64,000 nucleotides of DNA from Tubulanus polymorphus (taxonomy: Eukaryota; Nemertea; Palaeonemertea; Tubulaniformes; Tubulanidae): positions 15,939,110-16,003,109 of the forward strand of contig NC_134030.1 of NCBI RefSeq assembly GCF_964204645.1, in the 5' to 3' direction. Of the stretch, positions 42,741 through 54,299 are shown in pieces (the first letter of the stretch is position 1; each line of letters begins with the position of its first letter). The notes below the pieces were generated by a model. The model was given only the letters and a program-made list of their open reading frames with translations, did no database searches and was not told the origin of the DNA. A program made the position numbers and the translations under genes.

Positions 42741-43619
42741 ATGCACAGTGCTTATTTCATCACGGATTGTTACATCACTTACAACGTGGGAGTATTTTGT
42801 GGATCTGAGGAACAATACAACATTCTAAAAAACCACAGGATTATGTTTAGAGGAGCGACTATACAGTTTCGATCGGCTTTGGAGACTCCTACCATCGTCA
42901 GGATCGAAGGTATACCTGCGATCTGCCCTCACGAAGCGGTAGACAAAATGATTCGACCATACGGAAACATCCTTACGGGATCCTATCACCCGACGATAGG
43001 AAAAACAACATTTCAGAACGGTGAGAAACGTGTACTGGAGGTAGCTATTACATCACCTATCCCACGGAATATAACTCTTGATTCGAAACGTTATGGATTA
43101 CTTCTTGTAAGGGTCTATTACAACGGTCAGCCTGAACATTGCGTGATATGTGGACAATTTAATCACACCTGGGATGAGTGCAACATTGCATGTACTCATC
43201 CAACCCATACACCCGATCGATGCCGTCAAATCCATTTCCGACAGACCGTTTCTTTAACATTGATGAAAAAAGGAAACCCAACACCGGCTGAAGCATCTGA
43301 GAACAAAGATGAGGTGGCGACAGAAATGGCCGTTGTCACAGATGAGTCGAGAAAGAGGCCATCATCTCAAACTGAACTTTCTCAAACGCAGAAGAAGTCG
43401 CACAAGTCAAAGGCGCCTTCGGAAGACGAGAAGTCCCCGATAATCGACCAGAAGCCAGCCCAAACTGGAGACGAAGAATCGGACGATGCGAGAGAAACTG
43501 CTGCAAAGCCAACAAATTCAAGCACTGCACCACCCGCACCAGTCCGACCACAGAAAAAGAGTCAACCAAAGAGTCAACCAAAAAGTCAACCAAAACCAAA
43601 GACTAAAAGATCAAATTAA
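42741..43619 (+). CDS. LINE ORF1 protein (nucleic-acid-binding)
   Basis: About 292 codons. The middle part IVRIEGIPAICPHEAVDKMI and KRYGLLLVRVYYNGQPEHC leads to a CCHC-like knuckle (CVICGQFNHTWDEC) and a second Cys/His cluster (CTHPTHTPDRC). The tail is basic and low complexity, ending in SQPK repeats (KSQPKSQPKSQPKP). This layout fits Tx1/L1-type ORF1 proteins, which bind LINE RNA. The start ATG is not certain: the frame may begin further upstream in a different exon-free arrangement. Confidence 0.7.
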   Translation: MHSAYFITDCYITYNVGVFCGSEEQYNILKNHRIMFRGATIQFRSALETPTIVRIEGIPAICPHEAVDKMIRPYGNILTGSYHPTIGKTTFQNGEKRVLEVAITSPIPRNITLDSKRYGLLLVRVYYNGQPEHCVICGQFNHTWDECNIACTHPTHTPDRCRQIHFRQTVSLTLMKKGNPTPAEASENKDEVATEMAVVTDESRKRPSSQTELSQTQKKSHKSKAPSEDEKSPIIDQKPAQTGDEESDDARETAAKPTNSSTAPPAPVRPQKKSQPKSQPKSQPKPKTKRSN

Positions 43620-43667
43620 GGTAATGTAGAATTTTCACTAATTATGTAGGTAAAAAAAAGACATACA

Positions 43668-44483
43668 ATGGCGGATACTTTAGAATGTATTAGATTACTA
43701 TCACTTAATTGCAACGGCTTAGTTTACTCGAATGCTCGAATTGTTGGCATTTTTGAAAGACTTAAAAACTATGATATATTTTTACTTCAAGAAACTCACA
43801 TATCGAATGATTATGAAATTCAAAAAATATTTAGGCCCTTGAGGAAAGATTTTGAGATTATATCTAATATTATAAACGAAAGGAAATGAGGAGTAACCAT
43901 ATGTATTCGAAAATCTTTAGAATATACGATTTTAGATAAAACTATAGACAGACAAGGGAGATTGATATCCTTGAAAATATCCTTGTTCAGCCAAATTTAC
44001 AATATCGTTAACGTATATGCCCCAAATAAGGAACGTGATAGGAAAATTTTCCTTAGCAATATCAGTAATTATCTTAATCTCAACCCTAATGAGCTTACAA
44101 TAATAGCAGGGGACTTTAATTGTATAGAAAGTCCCATAGATCGTGATTCAACATCCATCAATTCTTCAATACGAAGTGGCTCCGAACAATTAGCCAATTT
44201 ATGTCAACAAAACAGATTAGCAGACGCTTACAGACTTAAAAACCCAAACACAACAGCTTTCTCTAGAGTAGCAAAACGCAATAACAATGTCATTAAAACA
44301 AGAATAGATCGATTCTATGTGTCAGACACTTTACAATCAGACATAGAACAGGTGAAACACGTCTATTCATTCCGATCACAAGATCAGCGAATTGACAATA
44401 AACACTTCTCAAGTCAAATGGCAAGGGATACTGGCATCTCAACAAAGAACTACTTAAAAACCCTAATTACATCAATAAGATAA
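43668..44483 (+). pseudogene. LINE ORF2: APE-type endonuclease domain
   Basis: ATG 43668 gives MADTLECIRLLSLNCNGLV, IFLLQETHIS, then a TGA at 43887 where Trp (TGG) is expected, and in the same frame GVTICIRKS, IVNVYAPNKERDRK, LTIIAGDFNCIESPIDR and KTRIDRFYVSD. These are the N, QETH, VYAP, GDFN and RIDR landmarks of apurinic-type LINE endonucleases that nick the target DNA. The final SDH-type motif is altered (QRIDNKHFSS). Confidence 0.85.
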
Positions 44484-46498
44484 CAGATTTTTGGGCACAG
44501 TGGCAAAATCACAAACAGTTTTATGACTCAATTATTGAATGGTGGGAAGAGAGCAAAACTCAGATAAAACAAAGATCTATAAAATTTGCATCGGAACTCC
44601 GGAGAATTAAATACAATCTTAAGGAATCATTAGAATCTGAATTATTCATTCTCGAAAAACTTTCTGATATAGGAGTAAATACTAACCACAATCAAATTGA
44701 ATATCTCACCAAGCGTATTCGTGATTTCGAAATTGAAAAAGCAAAAAGTGCTATGATTAGATCTAAGATTGAGTGGAGAGAATTCGGAGAGAAAACAAGT
44801 ACTTTCTTTGCGAATTATGAAAAACAACGCGCTAAAAAGAATCACATCATGACTCTCAAAAATAATCTAGGTGAAATTAAAACCGGACAAAAAGACATTG
44901 AAAAAATTCAACTCAAATTCTATAAAGACTTATATAGAAAAGAAGAAACGGATTTAGAAACCCAAAATATATTCCTGACTAATTTACCTCAAATCTCCAA
45001 TCAAAAGAAACTTCAGCATGACTCCGAAATAGATATGGACGAATTAACAAATTCAGTAAAATCTTTTCAAAATAATAAGTCCCCTGGTATAGACGGACTA
45101 CCTATTGAATTTTATAGAATATTTTGGCATACTCTCCGAAATGACTTCCTACAATTAATACATGCGTGTATACAAGAAAATAGACTTTCTAAATCAATGC
45201 AAACTGGTATTATATCATAAATTCATAAGAAAAATGACAAAACAGACTTGAAAAATTGGAGACCAATCTCGTTACTATGTACAGATTACAAAATATTCAC
45301 GAAAGTTCTTGCTAACAGATTAATTAACGGCCTAACAGACATAATACACCCAGATCAGACATGTAGTGTAAAGGGACCTCGAATCCAAGACAATGGCCAT
45401 ATAATTAGAGACTTAATTGATTACGTAACGGCCTAACAGACATAATACACCCAGATCAGACATGTAGTGTAAAGGGACCTCGAATCCAAGACAATGGCCA
45501 TATAATTAGAGACTTAATTGATTACGTAACAATCGGTCAAATGAAAGCTTTCGATCGCGTTGACTGGCAATATATGTTCAAAACTTTAGAATCTTTCAGT
45601 TTTTGAGAAAATCTAATTCGATACATCAAAACTTGCTATTCAAATCCAAAATCTAGAATCAAAAGTAACGGCTTCTTAACTAAACCCTTCACTTTAGAAA
45701 GAGGCGTAAGACAGGGGTGTCCCATGAGTGCAATACTCTACATAATAGCAGCGGAACCATTAGCAATTAAAATACGCGAAAATAACAACATTAAAGGAGT
45801 GAAATTACGAGACGACACAGAAATTAAAATCAAACGATACGCAGATGACACTACACTATGTCTAACCGACTTAGAATCATTGAATCAAGCCTTTACAACT
45901 TTATTTGAACGAGCATCGGGTGCAAAAATTAATAAAGACAAAACTGAGTGTATGTGGTTAGGATCTTGGAAAACTAGAAACGATAAACCTTTAGACTTAA
46001 ATTGGAAGAAATCCATGAAGATTTATGGAATTCATTTCGGAAATGAGAATGGTGATGATTTAAAACTGGTATCCGATAAATAAAATTCAAAATGTCATAA
46101 ATCTTTGGCGCCAAATTAAATTATCTTTACACGGCAAAAAGGTCGTCATAAACTCTTTCATTTTACCTATGTTATGGTACACTTCCGAAATTTTTCCAAT
46201 CCCAGATAAATATATCAAAATCTTTGAACCAAAAATCATCAATTTCCTATGGGACAATGGAAAACGCCTTGTCGGTAGGGACATAATACACAAAAAAATC
46301 GAACACGGAGGCCTCGACATACACAGCGTCAAATACAGACAGCAAACACAGGCAATTAAGACGATAATTAACCATGTTCTAAAACCTACTCACTGGAAAC
46401 CACTAATCAACTACAACCTGCAAAAATATCTAGGCCCAGGCTGGAATATTTCAAACATGATTCACAATGAAATACCAAAAAAAAGTCATTACAAATAA
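44484..46498 (+). pseudogene. LINE ORF2: reverse transcriptase
   Basis: Pieces in different frames: 44753-45220 (SFQNNKSPGIDGLPIEFYRI), a TAA in TGIIS-stop-IHKK where Leu is expected, NWRPISLLCTDYKIFTKVLA (45248), the duplicated block, FDRVDW-like AFDRVDWQYMF, ERGVRQGCPMSAILYIIAAE, KRYADDTTLCLTDLESL (catalytic YADD) and GAKINKDKTECMWLG. The frame changes again near 46085. All RT landmarks can be found but not in one frame. Confidence 0.85.
45326..45527 (+). repeat. 101-bp tandem duplication inside the LINE RT
   Basis: Bases 45326-45426 and 45427-45527 are the same sequence (AACGGCCTAACAGACATAAT onward) head to tail, apparently identical. The period is not a multiple of three, so it shifts the frame, and it repeats the region just after NWRPISLL. 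Confidence 0.95.
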
Positions 46499-47528
46499 CT
46501 ACTACAGACATCTATTTAAATCATGGACAGTTTTTCAAAAACATCTAGTTCCAACTGAGACCATTACCAAAATTCTGCAAAAACCTATTTTTGGCAACCC
46601 AAAAATTAAACTCAACAGGAAAATTAATTTCACAGAATACATACATCACGGTATAACCAATGTACGACATCTATTCGATAATCGTGGCAACTACAAAGCA
46701 TTTAACGAAACACCATTAACAAATAGATTAAAACACACATGTATATACAATGCGATTCCGCAACATTGGAAACTAATTCTATCTGACCAAAATTTAGATC
46801 CTGGTGAATTACCAAAAATCTATGTGCAATTTGATAATATAGACTGTACTATAGGAAAACTTTCATCATCCCAAATTTATAGAATACTATTATTAAAAAA
46901 TCTCCATCAAATCACATCGATTGGGCAAACCAAAATTACTGAACTTTTAAATACTGATCTGAATTGGCCGGAAATTTGGAATGAAGTTTATAATAAACAT
47001 ATCGATAGATTAAGTGATATTCATTGGAAATTACTACATAATACTCTTGCAACAGCTTCAAAATTAGTACTTTGGAAAATTAAAACTGATCCAAATTGTA
47101 AAATTTGTGGATGCGCGGCAACGAATGACCATGTAGTATATTCATGCACAGAAGCACAGCAATTATATTCACGTATACAACCAATCTTTCAACGCATAAT
47201 AAACGCACCTATAAACATCACTCAAGACATCGTCTACACAGGAATTACTAAAACAATAGAAAGAGACTTCTTCAAACGCACACTCTATCTTTTGTTTCTC
47301 GCACAATCCATTTTGTACAAAAATCATTACAATCTAGAACAAGGCTCTGGCCGCATCAACACTATAATTTATTTCAAAAACTCACTAATAGATCGCCTAA
47401 ACCAAGAAATCATGCTTCAACAAAACCTTCATATTTGGAGTCTTAACAATATACTTATACATCTGGACGCAAGCGGACTGAATGCAGTAAACAGAATCAC
47501 AATCGATACCATTAGCGTAGTCTATTAA
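46467..47528 (+). pseudogene. LINE ORF2: C-terminal domain with zinc motif
   Basis: A clean 353-codon block (as ORF2 C-terminus) with GITNVRHLFDNRGNY, LNWPEIWNEVYNKHI and DPNCKICGCAATNDHVVYSC, a C-x2-C-x8-H-type cysteine motif typical of LINE C-termini. It overlaps the previous frame by about 30 bp, indicating one small frameshift near 46480. It is the best-preserved part and provides the match for the fragment at 3949-4625. Confidence 0.8.
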
Positions 47529-47530
47529 TT

Positions 47531-48942
47531 AAACCCAACGCCATTTTCTTTTATTAATTACACCAACATACCCCGATTTTGACACTTGAGGTATGTTCTG
47601 ATATGGATCGAACCGGAACGACGGTCTATCAATACGCATAGAACTGTCTGACCACTTTTGCTTTATTTCACCACATACGCATTACAGTAAGTTTACTGTT
47701 TCTGATGTTTTGACTGTAAACTCAGTCTCATTGCCGCGATAGCTGGAAAGCTGCACCTTTTTGGCTTCAGGATAGCAAGCTCAGTCTATCTGCGCGTGGT
47801 GGTGGCTGGAAAGTTGCCTCTTGACATCAGTCTCATTAAAAACTACCAAAAACCTAATTGTGACAATGTAAATAAAACCCGATGAAGACTGTATATTCGT
47901 AAGTGTACAAATATGTATTCAATATTCACGTGCCTGTGCCGCTTTCTTACTGACGGTCCATCAATGCGCATAGCACTGTCCGTTTGATTGCGACGCATCC
48001 ACATACCTAACTATGCACTGTATATTAGAAACACAAAACTGCTCCCGTCTAAAAACTTTTCCTTTTAGGAAAACTCCATTTAGCACCAGATGTGAAGTAC
48101 CGATTGCGCTCCCCTTGACGGAGAAACCCATCCTCATCGGAGCTGCACCGTCGATGTCATAAACTACACTTCGGATACCCAACGACCATACTCTCATCTG
48201 GAAAATTTGCGTTTCGAAATGTGCTTCCTTTCTATCTAGTCAACACGCGGAACAATCAACTTAGAGGACTTCTACATCAACATCTACCCGAGAAAAAAAC
48301 CACAATAAACTATCGGACTATTTACACGTAGAAAACGACCAAAAAAAAATAAAAATGGACAAAATGATCTTCACCCTTGTAATTAGCTATTTCCAAAATC
48401 TTGATGTATTAAATTAGGCAGCCAGAAAAATTCACCCCAATCAGTCACTTGCCGTTTCAGACTGCTTGGAAGATTGTTTGAACGAACCGGAACCGAATTT
48501 CCAATTATGTACTTCGATTTAAAAAAAAATTCTGTAAATTAGACCGCCGAGCAAACAACTATATCTGTACTTCGATTTCCGATTTCAAAATCAAACCCCC
48601 TGTTTCGCTCCCGGCAGGTGTGGTGGGTCTGTAAGGGACACTCAATCAAAAAATCTAAAGAAATTTACAAACCAAATAAACAACAGGGACAATCCCTATT
48701 TTAAGATCAAAAATCAAAATTAGTAACACACTTATCATTTATACACATATCACATTTAGAAAATAGGTTTTACACAATATTCTATTTAGAGGGCACTTGA
48801 CCTTTAAAGTATTCATTCGTTTGACAAATCTTCAACTCAATTCCTACCAACAAGTTATTAGTGGTGACACGAAAAATGACGTCATTGACTCACTACTATC
48901 TCATAAACTTCATGACTACGTCATGAAGGTAAAATACAAGTC
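47531..48942. other. Unassigned DNA with diverged internal repeats
   Basis: Near 47620-47970 the theme TCAATRCGCATAGMACTGTC occurs twice (about 47629 and 47961). No gene recognised. Confidence 0.35.
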
Positions 48943-49046
48943 GCCTCATTGAATGGGGCTCAATTTTCGATGTTTATGGCCCAACAGTGCTTTTGTAATG
49001 CTGATTCATCAAAATACGCACAGAGTATCTGTAGATTGAAGTGAGC
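48943..49046 (+). repeat. Dispersed repeat, inverted partner at 54172-54275
   Basis: Begins GCCTCATTGAATGGGGCTCA and ends GTAGATTGAAGTGAGC. The reverse complement of 54172-54275 matches it at roughly 90 percent by eye. Family unknown. Confidence 0.8.
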
Positions 49047-49962
49047 ACAATGAAATTAAACTGATTGTATCGGAAACAGCAGTAAGGTAAATAAATTGCC
49101 CATGGGCAAAGTGTGGTTTACCTTGAAAGCTAGAGGTTCTTTGGAGTAAGGGCATTGCTTGAAAAATCTTTTTAATTTGTGACTTCAAAGTTCTAGAAGT
49201 TTATATTGTATTTTATCTTTCTTAAAGAATTATTTTGTAGTCAAATAAGACCAAAGATAAATATTTGTATGAAAAAATATTCATATAAAACTCATATGAT
49301 GTCACATATCAGAGGGTGGCTGAATATTGAGTCTTAGAAACGACACCACTTCCAACGTATGGCCGCGGAAGCTAAAACACCGGGGCGTAGTATTAGATAA
49401 TTTTAAATCCTGGAATTTACCACTACAACATTCAGACATTGACTTATTCTTTAGTTTGCTGCTTAGTATTTTCAGGTCACAAGAAATTAAAATTTATCAC
49501 AAATTCTATCAAACAGAAAACACAGCGCTCATCTGCTACGACGATTATTCAGCCTGTTATCACCAAACGTGCACGCACCAAGCAGCGTTACAGCATCACC
49601 ATATAGTAGTCTGTACGAGTGTGTTTGTGTGTGCAACAGTCTAATGTTTAGCACTCCCGCGCGTGTGGAGGCCTTATGTAGTGAATGTTCGATTCACTTC
49701 AATCTCAATCAACACAATCACCGGGTATTAAAATGAAACAATACCTATGGCGATATGTGAAATAATCATGTTCTCACCAGCAATGAACATTTAAAATTCA
49801 CACATATACGGCACCTAGTCCAATGAAACATTCGCCAGTAATGGCTTTCCCATAATTATTTTAGTAGCGCCAGAATTCCCCGTATATCCCAAAAACAGCC
49901 AATCACATTCGCTCGTAGAGACATCTACCCTTCAATCGAGGTCATTGCAATTTTATACGCAA
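49047..49962. repeat. Unassigned DNA including a copy of the 10742-10935 repeat
   Basis: 49240-49350 repeats AAGACCAAAGATAAA, CATATGATGTCACATATC and GAGGGTGGCTGAATATTGAG from the composite insertion at 10.7-10.9 kb. Otherwise only short accidental frames. Confidence 0.5.
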
Positions 49963-50331
49963 GAGCTAAGAATTTTCCATCCTCCCTCTGCAGGGACTCG
50001 AACCTGATGGCATCGCTACACTCAGCCACGGCACGAACCCCTGCATCAGTAGACTGGGTGCGCAGGTACATGCGCAGCTTTCCGAACGAAAACTGGCGGC
50101 ACCAATCAGATTGCTCGTTGTATAATCGTTGAGGCAAATTTCAAGGATGAACTATAAATGGGAAACCCCGGGCTAAAATAAAACGGGATTTCTGATTGGC
50201 TAAAAATCACATCATCTGAACTGCGCATGTATCTGCGCACGCGGTCGATTATGGCAGGGTTTCGTGCCGTGGCAATCTCGATGCCATCAGGTTCGAATCC
50301 CTGCCGGGGGAGGATGAGAATTTTCCCGCCA
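49963..50331. repeat. Inverted pair of tRNA-derived SINE-like heads
   Basis: The reverse complement of about 49963-50077 matches 50220-50331 at about 80 percent. Both contain a pol III B-box-like sequence (GGTTCGAATCC on the plus copy, GGTTCGAGTCC on the minus copy). The minus copy also has an A-box-like TGGCTGAGTGT about 20 nt upstream. This suggests two SINE copies, or one foldback, in opposite orientation; the cloverleaf is not complete. Confidence 0.5.
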
Positions 50332-51099
50332 AAGCAGTTTTTCGTCGAATTTAAACAAAGTTGACCGTGTCATCGACGGAGGTTCGTCTTGTCTTGAATC
50401 ACACGGATTATACATCTTTTAACCCAAGAACCAATGAAACAAATGCTCACATAAAAAAAACGTACCCGATTTTACATGAATTGGCTCAATGCCAACCTCA
50501 TACTGCTGACAAACAGAGTTGCCACTTATGTGAAGCTAAAAAACCCGGAAAATAAGTCGGGGGGTCTGGGGGCCCTCCCCTAGAAAATTTTTTGAAATTA
50601 GAACGCCAGGAGATGCGTTCTGGCACAATACGCGTTATAGGTCTCACTTTCATTACCGCCTATAGATCATTTTTTCAAATAGCGATTGGTTCCGTCAAAT
50701 ACACCTCATATATAAACCAGAGCCAAAAACAAACGAAGCGTCAGTCGATTTCGATCGTCGCGTCATCTTGGTTTAATTGCGTACTGCCGGGTTGTTGCCA
50801 CTACGTGGCAGCACAATACGGCTTTTTCGAACACTCTACGGAGCCGTCACGTTTTGATGTTAAGGGTCGAATCCCGAATTGATTTTATTATTTTCGCGAT
50901 GTTTTCTTTAGTGGTTATTTGACTTCTCCCGAAATGAAATTGGATTTTTTTTAAATCCGGAATTCCGGAGAAATCCGGAGAAGTGGCAACTCTGGACAAA
51001 GGTAAACCAAAAAGCCTTTGTTCTTTCGACGAAAATAGTGGGGAAACAAATTAATAAAGGTGCGAAGCAGCGATAACGGGTTTACTGCACAGCCTAGTT
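50332..51099. other. Unassigned non-coding DNA
   Basis: No gene recognised. Frames at 50361-50555 and 50592-50882 lack family features. Confidence 0.3.
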
Positions 51100-51545
51100 C
51101 GCGTCGAACACGAATGTGTGTATGCTCACGCGGCCCCATCAGGCTATGAAAGTGAAGGGAATTTAGAATCCTGTTCAACGGTCAACACGGTTTTATAAAA
51201 TGAAGTTCTACAAACAGTCAATTCAGCTTACTTGTAACCATGGATGATTGGACCAGATTGTTATTTGACTCTGGAAAATCGATTGTTAGGCCTTATTTAG
51301 TCTTTATAGAGTTCGAAAAGCATTTGATTAGGCACTACATTAGCAATTACTAAACAAGCCTCTAGAAAAATGGTATCAATGATGGGTCACTTAAATGGCT
51401 CAGTTGTTTTCTCCAATCGAAAACAGGGGGCGAAATCAACAGAACTGTCTATTCTTGGAAATAAGTAGATCTAACTAGTGGAGTCACTCAATGTAGTATC
51501 CTAAGTGTTCTTCTCTTCAGTCCTGATAAACTGAAATGTACACAC
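51100..51545 (+). pseudogene. Non-LTR reverse transcriptase relic, copy 2
   Basis: Second copy of the block at 38371-38830, including the shared upstream words AATCCTGTTC and CAACACGGTTTTATAAA and the RT-like SGVTQCSILSVLLF region, more decayed (frame breaks at the FEKAFD motif). Confidence 0.6.
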
Positions 51546-52547
51546 CAAGTAAATTTCTAAAACGACCTAAACAAGTTTATCCCGTACATGGTCAGAAACA
51601 TGGAAGATAAACTTCAACCTAAAAAGGTATAATATGGATATTGGATACAAAGAAAACACAGGGGCATATTCTGTTCGATCGAACAATATACTTTTTGTTC
51701 GACTAAATAATTCAGATGTACCATCATACATGCATCTAGGTTATGGTTTTCCCTGAACGTCGTAATTTTCTTATAAGTTTTATGACTGCTACTCGCTAGA
51801 TACGACACGATGCCGACACGCTGGTAATAGCTCTCTCATTCCTTGAGAGCTAAAAAAGGCCAGCCTGGTGGAATTATAGCCCTTATTTACCCTGTTTTAT
51901 GTTAAGCATAAAGAAGGCGCTACATTATGATAAACAATAACCATTGTTATTGTTATTATAGTAGAACTGGCCTAAGTTGGACGGCTTTAAGTTGGAAAAT
52001 CGGCTAAGTCGGCAAGGTCCTGAGTTTATAAGTTGTATATCATGACATGTTCTATGATTGTAGTTAGTTTTACTGTCACTGGTTTTTTATATGGGCATCA
52101 TATAGTGGAAAAACTCGGCCTAGCGCCAGTGTTGGTTGTTCAGATAACGTAGTTATAGGCTGTATCTGGCATTATTTCAGAAAAGGGGCACATACATCGC
52201 TCAAAATCTGGGCAAAACCATATCAAAAATGTTCTAAAACGGCCTAGGCACGACTCAATTATATTTTAGAAAGGACAAGTTATATTGCCAAAGATTCAGA
52301 GAAGGCACTAGAAATAGTGAAATCCTGTAAAAACAGAACTAATTTCCAAAAATTCCAATCTATATATGATTGTTTGGTGTTTAATGCCTGAGATGCACTG
52401 ACAGGGCTTCACATTTCTCTTTGTCGTTGTAAAAGAAATTTGGAAAGGTGCCCTATCAAATGGGTGCTACCACTTTAAACTCTTCTTAAATCATGGCACG
52501 AGGCCAAGGTAGTGGTATATCATGGTCGGCTGCTTATCTTATGTACA
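51546..52547. other. Unassigned non-coding DNA
   Basis: No gene or repeat family recognised. Confidence 0.3.
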
Positions 52548-52551
52548 TTAA

Positions 52552-52839
52552 CCCTTTCAGTGCGTCTACACCGCAGTGCGGTGTATAAATCAGTGATGGA
52601 TTTTGCTAGTACACCGCACTGCGGTGTATTGATGTAATTAGTAATTTGTAATTATCTCTATTGAAAAATGTCAGCAAGTGTCAAACATAGTGAAATACTA
52701 GTAACTAACGATACACCGCACTGCGGTGTAGAGGCACTATAGTGGAATTCCCATTGTTCAACACACTAGGGTGGAATTTTTTAGAATTTTCAAATTTTCT
52801 CCAGCACTATAGGGTATTAATTAGTCAGCACTGAAAGGG
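52552..52839. mobile_element. piggyBac-like MITE, 288 bp
   Basis: Termini CCCTTTCAGTGC and GCACTGAAAGGG are inverted and both flanked by TTAA (52548-52551 and 52840-52843), the target duplication of piggyBac elements. Inside are three 19-nt palindromes TACACCGCASTGCGGTGTA at 52567-52585, 52610-52628 and 52712-52730. No coding capacity. Confidence 0.8.
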
Positions 52840-52947
52840 TTAAAAAGAGGTTAAAGATTAGCTAATTTGCTGTATTCAATTATTGCAAGATCCCATATAA
52901 TTAATCAATTGAATTCAATTTAATTATTGAAACCTACCAGTATTTAC

Positions 52948-53303
52948 CTGGTTCTGCAGCAATCAATCTGAAATATCTATCAGCTGTAGGATCATCTTTA
53001 GCATCCATCAAACCCTGGATTAGGTTTACTCCTATTTTCCTTTTCTTATGGTCATTGGCAACTTCTAACATTTTACGAAACCAAGCCTAAGATAAAGTGA
53101 CTACATAATGAAATCATAATTTCAATGAACACTAACAACATTGTTGGTTTCACCAGCAAGTAATGATATCATAAGCTGGCAAGCAAGGACTTACCAATTG
53201 TTGTGCCATTTTTCGCTCTCGCTGTTGAAGTATTTGCATTTCTGTCTGTATTTTTTCTATTTCTGGATCAATTTGCTGAAGAATGAATTGAAGTTGTTCT
53301 ACT
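52948..53303 (-). CDS. Candidate host gene: two internal exons
   Basis: Exon 53303-53195 (approximate start) reads EQLQFILQQIDPEIEKIQTE and ERKMAQQL, then GTAAGT. Exon 53086-52948 follows a CTTTATCTTAG acceptor and reads AWFRKMLEVANDHKKRKIG, VNLIQGLMDAKDDPTADRYF and RLIAAEP before GTAAAT. The frame is continuous across the splice (phase 0), and both exons are free of stops, with normal-looking residue composition and a coiled-coil-like first exon. I do not recognise the protein. It is the only stretch here that looks like a cellular gene. Confidence 0.5.
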
Positions 53304-54171
53304 AGATACTAGATAAACGATACATGCAAAAGAACTAGAATTTTGCAGAATTTTGCACTTGTTGCTAAAACACGTACACGTATATCGCCAAGACATCAGG
53401 CAACACCCTCCCAAACCCAGGTCCAAAATTAATATTGGTTTTTGATGAAATTTTCTATGCAGTCATTTGGTATCTCAGCAGTCATTCCCTATAAATCAAT
53501 AAATTTATACGATTTCATTGCTCTATATGAAATAGATCCATTTTCAATTTAAGATGAGTCAAACATGTTGAATAGCATTATGACCTTCATTCATCTACTA
53601 ATACATAATTAGCCTATATCTCATGTGAAATATCAACGCTCTACTTTCCAAACCATTCAGCCCCAAAGTGCACATTTCTAGAATCCAAGATTGCTACCAG
53701 TCAACCATCTTGGATGGCATCATGAGCTAGATTCAGACAGATACACAATGTAACTACCTAACATTATTAGGTGAAATATCAATGCTCTACAGTAATAGGG
53801 CAAAATGTACATTTACAGAATCAAAGATGGTGTAATGGATGGGGCCATCCGAAATCCGTATTTTAATATTATCGAGTCCAAGGACCAAATTATAGTATTC
53901 CTGTGGAACTGGAAGTAGTTCCCTCCAGTGTGACCATAAATCCGAGGCAAGGCTACAGTATTCTATCGTTCGTGTTCAATCTTTCGTAATCTGTTCCTTT
54001 AAGTATTCATTTGTGCTCTATTGTCATTTATTTTTAGGGTTTTCTGTTACATCACAGAAAACCCTATTGATATTCGCATGTTTATTATTATTATTTGACA
54101 ATTGACGTCAAAACTGCAAAGGCTTTCTCATCTTACCGCTGTTTTCGATACAATCCGTTTTATTTCATTTA
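53304..54171. other. Unassigned DNA, possible intron of the candidate host gene
   Basis: No coding signal. A 12-bp-arm hairpin (AGGGTTTTCTGT / ACAGAAAACCCT) lies at 54036-54065. Confidence 0.35.
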
Positions 54172-54275
54172 GCTCACTTCGATCTACAGATACTGCATGG
54201 GAATTTTGATGAATCAACGTTACAAAAGCACTGTCGGGTTGTAAACATCGAAAATTGAGCCCCATTCAATGAGGC
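54172..54275 (-). repeat. Dispersed repeat, inverted partner of 48943-49046
   Basis: See the partner: begins AGCTCACTTCGATCTACAGA on the plus strand and ends CCCCATTCAATGAGGC. Confidence 0.8.
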
Positions 54276-54299
54276 ATCATCCCGACATCATCCGCAGGC

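Larger units (their letters stand above)
42501..47530 (+). mobile_element. LINE (L1/Tx1-like), two-ORF, inactive
   Basis: ORF1 with a zinc-knuckle-like motif (42741-43619) is followed by ORF2 with an APE-type endonuclease, a reverse transcriptase with YADD, and a C-terminal CxxC zinc motif (43668-47528). ORF2 has at least two in-frame stops, several frameshifts and a 101-bp tandem duplication. The left edge lies just right of element B; the exact 5' and 3' ends and any target duplication were not identifiable. Confidence 0.8.

Noticed and set aside
49963-50331. Functional tRNA genes
   Set aside because: Only B-box and a partial A-box are present; no full cloverleaf or acceptor stem could be drawn.
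54036-54065. Intrinsic terminator from the 12-bp hairpin
   Set aside because: Bacterial-type terminators are not relevant in this eukaryotic context; more likely a MITE or repeat remnant.
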